This document shows, piece by piece, positions 36,583 through 45,359 of a DNA stretch of 64,000 nt. How positions within the stretch are numbered: position 1 is the stretch's first letter; every line of letters begins with the position of its first letter. The stretch covers positions 434,001-498,000 of the forward strand of contig OZ244029.1 in the NCBI GenBank assembly GCA_965214945.1. Reading direction: 5' to 3'. The notes beneath the pieces were generated by a model, which searched no databases, was not told where the DNA came from, and saw only the letters and a program-made list of their open reading frames with translations. The stretch comes from JAAXHB01 sp965214945 (GTDB taxonomy: Bacteria; Actinomycetota; Acidimicrobiia; Acidimicrobiales; Aldehydirespiratoraceae). Both the position numbers and the translations under genes were made by a program.

Positions 36583-38187
36583 TCAATTCGCTAGGCGGAA
36601 GGGAATCGCGACACCCCAGAATTCTCGGTTGTCAATAGCCCCATACTCGCTCTTATCGATGAAGCGCTTGGGCGTATCGACGAAGCGTTTGGGGGTTCCA
36701 AAAACTTCCTCGAAATCTTCGTCATCAATAGCTCCATACTCGCTGACCAACAAGCGGTATTCCTTGATTGTGTCCTCAGAGAGCGGCGTAATGGCCTCAA
36801 TCGTGAATTCGAAGGTACCCCAGGCAACCGTCCAGTCATTTGCACGGACTGCCCATCTGGATCCGGTGTTGATGCCAGGGTTCAAGAGGTCGCCCTTGGC
36901 GCTTCCAAGCGCCGGGCTGCCGTCGGCGAGCAGCAGCTCTGCGTCTCCGTCCCCCTCGTACCAGCGTGAGTATCCTCTCACCGTACGGGGCAGCGTGACC
37001 TCGGCGGTGCTGCCGTCGTTGGGCGCGGGGAATGGCACGATGGTGTTGCTGGCGGCAAAGAGCTTTGGAACTGCGGCGGTCGCGGCATCCGAGACGTCTT
37101 CAGCTGGGATGACGTCGATCAGCAGGCGTGCCGGGTCGGACAGTGCCCGAACTGCGAACTCTGAGGGTGCCGGGGCGTAGACGTCGATCGCGATTTCGCC
37201 GTCGACTGTTCTGGCCGCTAGGGCTGTCAGGTTCCAGGTGTCGTCTAGGTCGGCGTCAGAGCGCGGACTTGTCAGTCCCGGCACGGTGATGCGGGCCCAG
37301 CTACCGAACGCCTCGACCGTCACACCCTCCGGAGCCTCTGACGCCAGCTCGCCGCCGTAATACCAGTCTTTGCCCAGCGCTACGTGCAGGCGGTGGCAGC
37401 CGGGGCCTGAGAGCTGCCACATCTGCGCGATTTGGTCTGCTACGCCGGATGGAGTGCTGGATGCCGCTGCGTCGTCCGGCAGGCCGTTGACCGGTACTGC
37501 ACCCTCGGAGATGCCGGCCTCTGCGCACGGCTCGTCGAAGAACGAGACCTGCGTCCGCTCGCTTATTTCCAGTCGGTCGGCTTCAAGCCAGCCCGTCCAG
37601 AGGTAGCCGACGCGGCTATAAACGTGCAGTTCTCGCCAGGCGGTGCCGAAGTTGTCGGTTTCGACGCTGCCTGTGCTCTCGATGGCGTATATCGGCGCCT
37701 GGAGCCGGGTGACCTCCTTGGTCGATGTGCTGGGGCCGGCGCGCACGATCACCAGGTCGCTGCCGGGCAGGTCGAACAGGTGAGGCGCTTGCTCATGCCG
37801 CTCCAAGGTTGTCGTAGTCTCCACCAAAGTGGTTGTGGTGGCTGGCGCCGTTGTAGGCGGAATAGTGATTGCAGATTTGTCCGGTTCAGACGGCTCAGAC
37901 GCTTCCTCGTACAGCTCCAAAGTGGTTGTGGTGGCTGGTGCCGTTGTGGACGGAGTAGTGGTTGCAGATTTGTCCGGTTCAGACAGCTCAGACGGCTTAG
38001 ACGTCGGTTGCGGCGAGTCAGGCGGCAACACGGACGTAGTGGTCTCGGCTGAGGTTGGCAGCTTCTCCGAAGCTGTGGTGCACCCCACCTGTGCCAGTCC
38101 TACCAGCACGACAGCGGCGACTCCAGCCATCCGGCGCGCCAGGGTGCTGCTTCGACGTTGTTCGCGTCGAACGCATGCCTGCATCAT
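36583..38187 (-). CDS. Lipoprotein with SH3-like, AMIN-like and Gmad2-like domains (copy 1), 534 aa
   Basis: A signal peptide with lipobox LAQVGC (Cys about residue 36) sends it to the outer face of the membrane. A Thr/Pro/Ser/Glu linker of about 90 residues contains a duplicated block of 31 residues (ATTTT units). Then an SH3b-like domain (VIVRAGPSTSTKEVTRLQAP, GWLEADRLEI), an AMIN-like domain (ITVPGL, IAIDVYAPAP, ARLLIDVIPA) and a C-terminal Gmad2-like domain (VRGYSRWYEGD, WGTFEFTIEAI). These domains occur in cell-wall hydrolases and their regulators, so envelope or spore-like wall binding is plausible. The C-terminus also repeats KRF-D(T/K) and SEYGAID units. It is paralogous to the gene at 38316. 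Confidence 0.75.
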   Translation of the reverse strand: MMQACVRREQRRSSTLARRMAGVAAVVLVGLAQVGCTTASEKLPTSAETTTSVLPPDSPQPTSKPSELSEPDKSATTTPSTTAPATTTTLELYEEASEPSEPDKSAITIPPTTAPATTTTLVETTTTLERHEQAPHLFDLPGSDLVIVRAGPSTSTKEVTRLQAPIYAIESTGSVETDNFGTAWRELHVYSRVGYLWTGWLEADRLEISERTQVSFFDEPCAEAGISEGAVPVNGLPDDAAASSTPSGVADQIAQMWQLSGPGCHRLHVALGKDWYYGGELASEAPEGVTVEAFGSWARITVPGLTSPRSDADLDDTWNLTALAARTVDGEIAIDVYAPAPSEFAVRALSDPARLLIDVIPAEDVSDAATAAVPKLFAASNTIVPFPAPNDGSTAEVTLPRTVRGYSRWYEGDGDAELLLADGSPALGSAKGDLLNPGINTGSRWAVRANDWTVAWGTFEFTIEAITPLSEDTIKEYRLLVSEYGAIDDEDFEEVFGTPKRFVDTPKRFIDKSEYGAIDNREFWGVAIPFRLAN

Positions 38188-38315
38188 GCCGCAATGCCTA
38201 CCACAGGCAGGCCGCCTGCTCCGGAAGACCCGTGCCGGAGACTGAGCACAGGCAGGTCTCAGTCGGCATCGCGGCGGCTACAGCGTTGGATTCTGCGAAC
38301 CGTGTTACAGGTGGA

Positions 38316-39746
38316 TCAATTCGCTAGGCGGAAGGGAATCGTGACACCCTCGAATTCTGCGTCCTCATTGGTGTCATTGGCGCGATAGCCGCTGATCAAC
38401 AGGCGGTATTCGTTGGTTGTGTCCTCAGGCGGCGCCGCAACAGCCTCAATCCTGAACTCGAAGACACCCCAGGCGGAGATGTAGTCAGTTGCGCTGATTC
38501 CCCAATCAGTATTGATGCCCGGGTTGACGACTCCGTCGCCCGTCACGCTTCCAAGCGCCGGGCTACCGTCTGCGAAGTGCAGCTGTACGTTTCCAGTTGC
38601 CTCGAACCAGCGTGAGTATCCTCTCACCGTCAAAGGCAGCGTGACCTCGGCGGGGCTGCCGTCGTTGGGCGCGGGGAATGGCACGATGGTGTTGCTGGCG
38701 GCAAAGAGCTTTGGAACTGCGGTGGTCGCGGCATCCGAGACGTCTTCAGCTGGGATGACGTCGATCAGCAGGCGTGCCGGGTCGGACAGTGCCCGAACTG
38801 CGAACTCTGAAGGTGCCGGGGCGTAGACGTCGATAGCGATTTCGCCGTCGACTGTTCTGGCCACTAGGGCTGTCAGGTTCCAGGTGTCATCTAGCGCAGC
38901 GTCAAAGCGCGCTCCCATCAGCTCCGGCACGGTGATGCGGGCCCAGCTGCCGAACGCCTCGGCCGTCACATTCTCCGAAGCCTCTGACGCCAGCTTGCCG
39001 CCCATGCCGTAGTCCCAGTCCGTGCCTAGCGCTACGTGCAGGCGGTCGCAGCCCGGGCCTATGAACTGCCACATCTGCGCGATGTGGTCTGCCGCACCGG
39101 ATGCCGCGCCTGATGCCGTAGCGTCGCTCAGCAGGCCGTTGACTGGCACTGTGCCCTCGGAGATGCCGGCCTCTGCACACGGCTCGTCGAAGGACGAGAC
39201 CTGCGTCCGCTCGCTTATCTCTAGCCGGTCGGCTTCAAGCCAGCCCGTCGAAACGTACCCGTCACCTACGTGCAGTTCCCTCCAGGCAGTGCCGAAGTCG
39301 TCGGTTTCGACGCTGCCCGTGCCCTCGATGGCGTATATCGGCGCCTGGAGCCGGGTGACCTGCTCGGTCGACACGCTGGGGCCGGCGCGCACAATCACCA
39401 GGTCGTCGCCGGGCAGGTCGAACAGGTGAGGCGCTTGCTCATGCCGCTCCAAAGTGGTCGTGGTAACCGGCGCCGTCGTGGACGGAGTGGTGGTAGCAGA
39501 CTCGTCCGGTTCAGACTCACCGTCGGCCTCGACGGTGACTAAATCATCGGGGGCGGCAGACTCGTTTGGTTTAGATGGCTCTGTCGGCTCAGATGTTGTT
39601 TGCGGCGAGTCAGGCGGCAACACGGACGTAGTGGTCTCGGCTGTAGTGGTCTCGGCTGAGGTCGGCAGCTCCTCCGAAGCTGTGGTGCACCCCACCTGCG
39701 CCAGTCCTGCCAGCACGACGGCGGTGACTCCCGCCATTCGGCGCAT
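38316..39746 (-). CDS. Lipoprotein with SH3-like, AMIN-like and Gmad2-like domains (copy 2)
   Basis: Close paralogue of the previous gene with the same layout. Lipobox LAGLAQVGC follows MRRMAGVTAVVL when started at ATG 39746. An upstream in-frame start at 39878 would add 44 residues built from a direct repeat (39745/39817) and is unlikely. The linker is shorter and lacks the duplicated block of copy 1. The SH3-like (LVIVRAGPSVSTEQVTRLQ), AMIN-like and Gmad2-like parts are highly similar to copy 1, while the last 60 residues differ most. It is probably transcribed first, with copy 1 128 bp further on. The function is not established. Confidence 0.75.
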   Translation of the reverse strand: MRRMAGVTAVVLAGLAQVGCTTASEELPTSAETTTAETTTSVLPPDSPQTTSEPTEPSKPNESAAPDDLVTVEADGESEPDESATTTPSTTAPVTTTTLERHEQAPHLFDLPGDDLVIVRAGPSVSTEQVTRLQAPIYAIEGTGSVETDDFGTAWRELHVGDGYVSTGWLEADRLEISERTQVSSFDEPCAEAGISEGTVPVNGLLSDATASGAASGAADHIAQMWQFIGPGCDRLHVALGTDWDYGMGGKLASEASENVTAEAFGSWARITVPELMGARFDAALDDTWNLTALVARTVDGEIAIDVYAPAPSEFAVRALSDPARLLIDVIPAEDVSDAATTAVPKLFAASNTIVPFPAPNDGSPAEVTLPLTVRGYSRWFEATGNVQLHFADGSPALGSVTGDGVVNPGINTDWGISATDYISAWGVFEFRIEAVAAPPEDTTNEYRLLISGYRANDTNEDAEFEGVTIPFRLAN

Positions 39747-39848
39747 CAGAGTGCTACCCAGACGTTGTTCTTGTCTCCGGAAACCGTAGGGGCGTCGGAC
39801 ACCCTGTGGGTGGTGTATCAGAGTGGTACCCAGACGCTGTTCTTGTCT
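39745..39848. repeat. Direct-repeat pair, offset 72 bp
   Basis: A 32-bp segment at 39745 recurs at 39817 with 2 mismatches; the spacer is 40 bp. It covers the start codon region of lipoprotein copy 2, and a third trace of the ACGTTGTT word lies upstream of copy 1. Confidence 0.9.
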
Positions 39849-40208
39849 GAGTTTTCGTCTGATGAATGCCTGCCTCATGCCGCAATGCCTACCACAGCAG
39901 GCTGCCCGCCCTCAGAGATTGAGTACACGGCAGGACACCTGCGCCGAAGGTTGCGCGCAGACCGGGCTCTCGGTGGATATCGCGACCGGGCGCTTCCGTC
40001 ACGCTCAAGCGCCCACAGAATCGTTGTGCGCAGACCGGGCCCTCGTGGATATCGCGACCCGTGAACAGCTGCCCGACACTTGTCGCCTCGCTAACGACTG
40101 CACGCAGGCAGGCTGTAGTCGGTATGGCGGCTGTCACCATCCGATGGACAAGTGCGGGGCCGCACGGCTGCGCACAAGTCAGGCCGTAGTCGGCATGGCG
40201 GCGGCTGG
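39849..40208. repeat. Intergenic region with two direct-repeat pairs, offsets 73 and 71 bp
   Basis: A 33-bp segment at 39955 recurs at 40028 with a one-base indel (offset 73). A segment of about 22-30 bp at 40109 recurs at 40180 (offset 71). The four copies share some similarity and related words occur at 38204-38290 behind the paralogue, so this may be one older repeat family. No gene was recognised. Confidence 0.8.
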
Positions 40209-42881
40209 CTACAGCCGTCGTATCGCGAGCAGGCGCACCACAGCCTGCTGGCGGGCGCGGGACTCGGGGCGGTCGATCTTTGCTTCGAGCACCCATTCGC
40301 AGTACCCGGCGGGGTCGAGCAGCCGCTGGCTCACCGTGTCGGTCTCAGAGTCGATCGCCACCCAGCGGGCAGCCCGGGCTTCGGCGTCGATATCTATTGA
40401 GTCGTGCTCGGCCCAGTAGTCGGCCATCGCCTCTTCCAAAGCAGCCGCCGTCCAAGTGATCGCGGCGGCCGTGCTGGCGGTTCTGTTCGTGCTGGCTGGT
40501 CCGCTTGTGTTGGTGGTTCTGTTCGTACTGGCGGGTCTGCCGACCGCGGCCGGGCCTGCGAACCGGCTTGCGTCCCAATCTCTGGCGCCTGCCCCCGGCC
40601 ACGCAGGCGCCGGCCGCTCTGACAGCCTCGCCGCAAGCGTGCCGTAGGCTCGGCGGGCCAGCAGCAGCACCCAGGCGAACACCTCGTTGCGCACCATCAC
40701 GCCGAAGGCCCGGCCATTGGTAGTGATGTCGGAGGCGCCGGGAGGCACGACCTCCTCGGACAGCTCGGCCCCGTCGGCCGCCTCAGGGTTGCGTAGGCGC
40801 TCCCACTCGTCGAGCAGGCTCGAGTCCACCTGGCGCACCACCGCCCCCAGCCACTCGGTCACGTCGATGAGGTCGTCGTTGGCGGCGTCCGCGGGCACGG
40901 TCTGCACCAGCGCCTTGTAGCAGTCGGACAGGTACCGCAGCACCAAACCCTCCGATCGCTTCAGTCCGTAGCGGCTCACGTACTGGTTGAAGGTGTCGGC
41001 GTGCTCCAGCATGTCTCGGGCCACCGACTTTGGGCTCGGTCGCAGATGCTCTACCCACGGGTGGTGGCGGGCGAACACGTCGAAAGCCGGCTCCAAGAAC
41101 TCCGCTTCGGGTCGGGGCCATGTGACTTCATCGAGCCGCTCCATGCGCTCGGCGTACTCCACTCCCGCCGCTTTCATCTGGCCCATCAGCTCGTCGCGGG
41201 CAGCGCGGCGCTGGGCTAGGAGCACCGGCATCGGGTCCTCCAGCACCGACTCGACCGTGCTCAGCACCTGAAGGCAATAGTCGGCCGCGGCGGTGTCGAG
41301 CACCGACACGGCCTCCACCACGAACAGCCCCAGCGGCTGGTTGAGACTGAACTCGTCCTGCAGGTCGAGATTCACTCTCACCGGTCGCCCGAGCTCGTCG
41401 GGCTCGTCCAACACCTCCACCACGGCGGCGTCGACCAGCGACCGGAACACGCTCACGGCGCGGCGGATGTGACGTCGCCGGTGGCTGCGAGGCTCGTGGT
41501 TGTCGGTCAGCAACCTTTTCATGGCCGCGCAGCCGTCACCGGGCCGGTCGAGCACGTTGAGCATCATGGCGTGGCTCACCTCGAAGCTGGAGTCGAGTGT
41601 CTCCGGCTGGCCCAGCCACAGCCGGGCCAGCGTGTCGCCGTCGTAGTGGGCGTAACCGCGCGGCGGCTTCTTTCTCACGAGCTTTTTGCGCTTCTTCGGA
41701 TTGCCGGCGGCCCGCATCGCCGCCCTCTTGTTCTCCACGACGTGGACGGGTGCCTGCACCCAAACGCTTCCGGCCACGTCGAAGCCACGCCGTCCGGCCC
41801 GGCCTGCGATCTGCTGGAAGTCGCGCACCGACAGCACTCGGGTTCGGCGGCCGTCGTACTTGTAAAGCCGGGTGAACAGCACGGTACGGATCGGCACGTT
41901 CACGCCGACACCGAGCGTGTCGGTGCCGCAGATCAGCCGGAGATGCCCCTGCTGGGCCAGCTTCTCCACCAGCAGCCGGTACTTGGGCAGCAGCCCGGCG
42001 TGGTGAACGCCGATCCCTGCCAGCACGAACCGCCTCAGGTCTTTGCCGATGGGCGTGTCAAAGCGGAACCCGCCGACAGCGGACTTCACGGCCGACTTTT
42101 CCTGGGGCGTAAGCACTTTGAGGCTGGTGAGGCTCTGGGCCCGGGCCGTGGCCTCTTTCTGGGTGAAGTGCACGATGTACACCGGCACCTTGCGGTCTTT
42201 CAGTAGCCGCTCGACGGAGACGTGCATCGGCGTCTCCCGGTACTCGCAGTCGAGCGGCACAGGGCGCTGCGCCGAGGCCACTAGCTCGGTGTGGCGCCCG
42301 GTTCGCATGCTCAGGTCGTCGCGCAGCCGCGCCGTGTCGCCCAACGTGGCCGACATCAGCAAGAACTGGGCTCTGGGTAACTCCAGTAGCGGCACTTGCC
42401 AAGCCCAGCCCCGGTCGCGGTCGCCGTAGTAGTGGAACTCGTCCATCACCACCAGATCGGCCGGGGTGTCGGCACCCGATCGGAGCGCGCGCTGGGCCAG
42501 GATCTCCGCGGTGCAAGCGATCACCGGGGCGTCTGCGTTCACGGCAGCGTCACCGGTGACCATGCCCACGCGGTCGGCGCCCAAGGCTGCGGTGAACTCG
42601 AAGAATTTCTCGCTCACCAGCGCCTTGATCGGCGCGGTGTACACGGCGCGCCGCCCCTGGGCCACCATCGCGAAGGCTCCGGCCAGCGCCACCAGCGACT
42701 TGCCCGAGCCTGTGGGCGTTGACAGCACCACGTTGTCGCCCGCTAGCAGGCTCAGGACGGCCTCCTCCTGGTGAGGGTAGAGTTCCAGATCGGACGCTGC
42801 GGCCCAGTCCAATATTGCGTCGAGCAGCTCATCGGCGTCGCCGGTGGCGGGAAGGAAGTCACCGAGGTGGGCTGCGGGCAT
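40209..42881 (-). CDS. Ski2-like DEAD/DEAH-box helicase with DUF3516-type C-terminus, 890 aa
   Basis: ATP-dependent nucleic-acid helicase. Walker A STPTGSGKSLVALA near residue 54, DEFHYYGD as motif II near 146, SATLGD as motif III, and motif VI QIAGRAGRRGFD near 367, all of the Ski2/HelY type. The long C-terminal part fits the DUF3516 extension known from actinobacterial helicases. Substrate and role (RNA turnover or DNA repair) are unknown. Near residue 790, PASTNRTTNTSGPASTNRT comes from a 36-bp in-frame tandem repeat (40479/40515). ATG 42881 is preceded by gcaggtga. It is divergent from the MFS gene, with only 26 bp between the listed starts. Confidence 0.9.
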   Translation of the reverse strand: MPAAHLGDFLPATGDADELLDAILDWAAASDLELYPHQEEAVLSLLAGDNVVLSTPTGSGKSLVALAGAFAMVAQGRRAVYTAPIKALVSEKFFEFTAALGADRVGMVTGDAAVNADAPVIACTAEILAQRALRSGADTPADLVVMDEFHYYGDRDRGWAWQVPLLELPRAQFLLMSATLGDTARLRDDLSMRTGRHTELVASAQRPVPLDCEYRETPMHVSVERLLKDRKVPVYIVHFTQKEATARAQSLTSLKVLTPQEKSAVKSAVGGFRFDTPIGKDLRRFVLAGIGVHHAGLLPKYRLLVEKLAQQGHLRLICGTDTLGVGVNVPIRTVLFTRLYKYDGRRTRVLSVRDFQQIAGRAGRRGFDVAGSVWVQAPVHVVENKRAAMRAAGNPKKRKKLVRKKPPRGYAHYDGDTLARLWLGQPETLDSSFEVSHAMMLNVLDRPGDGCAAMKRLLTDNHEPRSHRRRHIRRAVSVFRSLVDAAVVEVLDEPDELGRPVRVNLDLQDEFSLNQPLGLFVVEAVSVLDTAAADYCLQVLSTVESVLEDPMPVLLAQRRAARDELMGQMKAAGVEYAERMERLDEVTWPRPEAEFLEPAFDVFARHHPWVEHLRPSPKSVARDMLEHADTFNQYVSRYGLKRSEGLVLRYLSDCYKALVQTVPADAANDDLIDVTEWLGAVVRQVDSSLLDEWERLRNPEAADGAELSEEVVPPGASDITTNGRAFGVMVRNEVFAWVLLLARRAYGTLAARLSERPAPAWPGAGARDWDASRFAGPAAVGRPASTNRTTNTSGPASTNRTASTAAAITWTAAALEEAMADYWAEHDSIDIDAEARAARWVAIDSETDTVSQRLLDPAGYCEWVLEAKIDRPESRARQQAVVRLLAIRRL

Positions 42882-42907
42882 TCACCTGCGAGGGTAAGGC
42901 CCGATAG

Positions 42908-44335
42908 GTGCCGCTGACAGGCAGCGAGCCCCGGGGCCGCAACGAGAGGCGCCGCAACCTCGACAACGCCGGCGTCAAGCCTGAGTTCGGTGACGTCACC
43001 GGCATCGAAGGCCGCAATGAAAGGCCCCGCAACCTCGACAACGCCAGTCGAGACGACTCTGGCCGGGATGTTGCCGGCCGGGCCGACGGCAGTCGGGATG
43101 TTGCTGGTCGGGAACGGGCGCGGATCGGGTGGCGGCTGTGGATGCTGATGATCGTCGTGTTCCTGTCGATGGCAATGGCCATGGGGCAGGTGACGATCCT
43201 GGGCAAGCAGGTGTTCGACATGACCGGCAGCGAACTCCACCTGGGCTTGCTCGGCCTGGCCGAATTCGTGCCGACAGCGTTGCTGGCCCCGGTCAGCGGC
43301 ATGGTCTGCGACCGCTGCAGCCGCCGGCTGGTGTTCGCGCTCGGCCTCATCGGCGAGGCTCTGGCGTCGCTGGGCCTGTTCTGGTATGTGGCGTCGTCTC
43401 CGACTTCGGTGGCGCCCATACTCGCCCTCGTCACGGGCTACGCCGTGGCCCGGGCGTTTCTCAATTCGGCCAGCCGGGCCCTGCCCGCGGACTTGGCGCC
43501 CGAAGGCGAAGTGGAGCGCGTGATGGCCGTTTCCGCCGCGGCCAGACAGGCCGGGTTCGTGTTCGGTCCCATCACGTTCGCTTTTGCTTTTGAGGCCCAC
43601 ATCGCCCTGCCGTATCTCGTGGCCGCGGCGATCTCGGCTGTCGGCGCGTGCCTCGTCGCGCTGGTGCCCGACAGCCAAGCCATCCGGGCCGCGGCAGCGG
43701 CCGGTGCGCTCACCGCTGTACGAAACGCCTTTGAGGGGCTGCGCTTCATCCGAGGTCACCGGATTCTGCTCGGCGCCGTGAGCCTCGACCTGTTCGCCGT
43801 GCTGTTGGGCGGCGCCGTGGCTCTGCTGCCCGCCATCGCAGAGGAGCGCCTCGGCGTCGGCGTGCGGGGTCTGGGCCTGCTGCGGGCCGCAACAGGCATC
43901 GGGGCGCTGACCGTGGCCACCGTTCTGGCCATGCGGCCGGTTCGCCGCCGGGTAGGAACGTGGCTGATAGCCGTGGTCGGAGTCTTCGGAGCGGCCACCG
44001 TCGTTCTGGGCCTCACGCGCAGCTACGTAGTCGCCTTCTCCGCTCTGTTGGTGCTGAGTGCCGCCGATTCCGTGAGCGTTTACATCCGCACCACGATCGT
44101 GCCGCTGGCACCGCCAGAGGCGATGCGGGGCAGGGTGCTGGCCGTGGAGTACGTGTTCATAGGCGCCTCCAACGAGCTGGGCGCCTTCCGGTCGGGCGTG
44201 GCGGGGCAGCTGCTCGGCGTGGCCGGCGCCGTGGTGGCCGGCGGCCTGGGAACGCTGGCCGTGGTAGCGCTGTGGTGGCGACTGTTTCCCGAGCTGCGCG
44301 CTCTAGACCGGTTCGCGGAAGTGCGCCCCCCGTGA
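42908..44335 (+). CDS. MFS transporter (EntS/MFS_3-like exporter), 475 aa
   Basis: Twelve transmembrane segments are predicted from about residue 73 (RLWMLMIVVFLSMAMAMGQV), with the loop-2 motif GMVCDRCSRRLVFALGL typical of MFS proteins. The pattern fits the MFS_3 group that exports siderophores or drugs. The first 65 residues are built from repeats (the peptide RNLDNA twice) and lack conserved features. The GTG 42908 start is therefore doubtful, and an internal start shortly before the first helix is possible. Confidence 0.82.
   Translation: MPLTGSEPRGRNERRRNLDNAGVKPEFGDVTGIEGRNERPRNLDNASRDDSGRDVAGRADGSRDVAGRERARIGWRLWMLMIVVFLSMAMAMGQVTILGKQVFDMTGSELHLGLLGLAEFVPTALLAPVSGMVCDRCSRRLVFALGLIGEALASLGLFWYVASSPTSVAPILALVTGYAVARAFLNSASRALPADLAPEGEVERVMAVSAAARQAGFVFGPITFAFAFEAHIALPYLVAAAISAVGACLVALVPDSQAIRAAAAAGALTAVRNAFEGLRFIRGHRILLGAVSLDLFAVLLGGAVALLPAIAEERLGVGVRGLGLLRAATGIGALTVATVLAMRPVRRRVGTWLIAVVGVFGAATVVLGLTRSYVVAFSALLVLSAADSVSVYIRTTIVPLAPPEAMRGRVLAVEYVFIGASNELGAFRSGVAGQLLGVAGAVVAGGLGTLAVVALWWRLFPELRALDRFAEVRPP
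42935..43047 (+). repeat. Direct-repeat pair, offset 75 bp, in frame
   Basis: A 38-bp segment at 42935 recurs at 43010 with 4 mismatches; the spacer is 37 bp. The frame is kept over 25 codons. Confidence 0.9.
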
Positions 44336-44396
44336 GGCGGCCTGCGACCTGCGACCTGTCCGCGGTGCTGGTGTGCCTCTGGCCTGCGGCCGGCAG

Positions 44397-45218
44397 TCAG
44401 GCCAGCCCGGAGAAGTCCACCTGACCGGTTGTCATCCAGGCGCTGAACCCGTGGTCGGCGATGGTGTTGTGTCCGTTCATGGCCACGCTGGCATCGGAGC
44501 CGAGCATCACCAGCGAGCGGGCGATGTCGTCGGGAGTGAGGATCTCTCCGCCCGACTGGGCCACTGTCCAGTCGATGAGCTTCTCGCTCATATGACGGCG
44601 GAAGTCGTCCAGCAGCGGCGTGTCGATCACGCCGGGGCACACGCTGTTGGTGCGTACGCCGAACTCGAGGAGGCTGCGGCGCGAGCTGTGCATAGTCCAC
44701 ACCTGGGCCAGTTCCTTGGAGAACTCATACGGCGACTCGTCGACCAGCTCGCCGTGGTCGGCCACCCAGGCCAGCGCCGCGTCCCAACCGTCGATCGACA
44801 GCAGCTCAGTGATCTCCGCCAGGTGCCCGGGCCAGCCCTGACCGGCGATCGAGGCGGTGTTCACGATGGCGCCGCCACGCCTCATCGCGGGCAGCAGCCC
44901 CTCAGTTAGGCGGCGCAGGCCCAAGTAGTTCACCCGAATCACGAAATCGGGCGGATGTACACCGGCCACGCCGGCGTTGTTGAACAGCGCGTCCACGCCG
45001 TCGCCGATGGCGTCCACGGCGGCGTCGATGGAGTCGGGGTCGCTCAGATCGGCGGGCAGGTAATCAGTGGCGGGGCCTTTGGGCTCGGCCACGTCGAGCA
45101 CTGTCAGGTCGGTGCAACCTGCGGTGGCCAACAACTCCACGGCGGCGGCACCCACGCCGCTGGCGCCGCCGGTGAGCACCACTTTCTTGTCGGCGTAGCT
45201 GAACAGGCTGTCTGTCAT
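44397..45218 (-). CDS. Short-chain dehydrogenase/reductase (3-alpha-hydroxysteroid dehydrogenase-like), 273 aa
   Basis: Rossmann-fold NAD(P) enzyme: cofactor loop LTGGASGVGAAAVELLA, NNAGVAGVHPPDF, catalytic Tyr and Lys in SPYEFSKELA, and VCPGVIDTPLL. The long insertion between NTASIAGQGW and the Tyr is like the 3-alpha-hydroxysteroid/coniferyl-alcohol dehydrogenase branch. Next to a P450 of the steroid-oxidising type, a role in sterol or terpenoid breakdown is plausible. It starts at ATG 45218. Confidence 0.9.
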   Translation of the reverse strand: MTDSLFSYADKKVVLTGGASGVGAAAVELLATAGCTDLTVLDVAEPKGPATDYLPADLSDPDSIDAAVDAIGDGVDALFNNAGVAGVHPPDFVIRVNYLGLRRLTEGLLPAMRRGGAIVNTASIAGQGWPGHLAEITELLSIDGWDAALAWVADHGELVDESPYEFSKELAQVWTMHSSRRSLLEFGVRTNSVCPGVIDTPLLDDFRRHMSEKLIDWTVAQSGGEILTPDDIARSLVMLGSDASVAMNGHNTIADHGFSAWMTTGQVDFSGLA

Positions 45219-45359
45219 GTCGTGGACCTCTCTGTGTAGTGGGTCTGTGAGCGGCGTGTAGTGGGTGGTCTGCGAGCGGCCGAAGGCGAGCGGCCGAAGG
45301 CGAGCGGCGGAAGTGGGGCAGCGGCAGCGGGGCGGCGACGTTGCCGCGGGGCAGCGGAT

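Larger units (their letters stand above)
36553..39746 (-). repeat. Large tandem duplication carrying two lipoprotein paralogues
   Basis: The sequence from 36553 (just past the end of the second lipoprotein gene) matches that from 38286 over the whole of both genes, an offset near 1733 bp with moderate divergence. At the 3' boundary about 60 bp of non-coding and terminal coding sequence are nearly identical. The boundary coincides with the ATG of the DUF262 gene. Confidence 0.85.

Noticed and set aside
39747..39878. Longer N-terminus for lipoprotein copy 2
   Set aside because: The added 44 residues come from a direct-repeat pair and would put the signal peptide in the middle of the protein.
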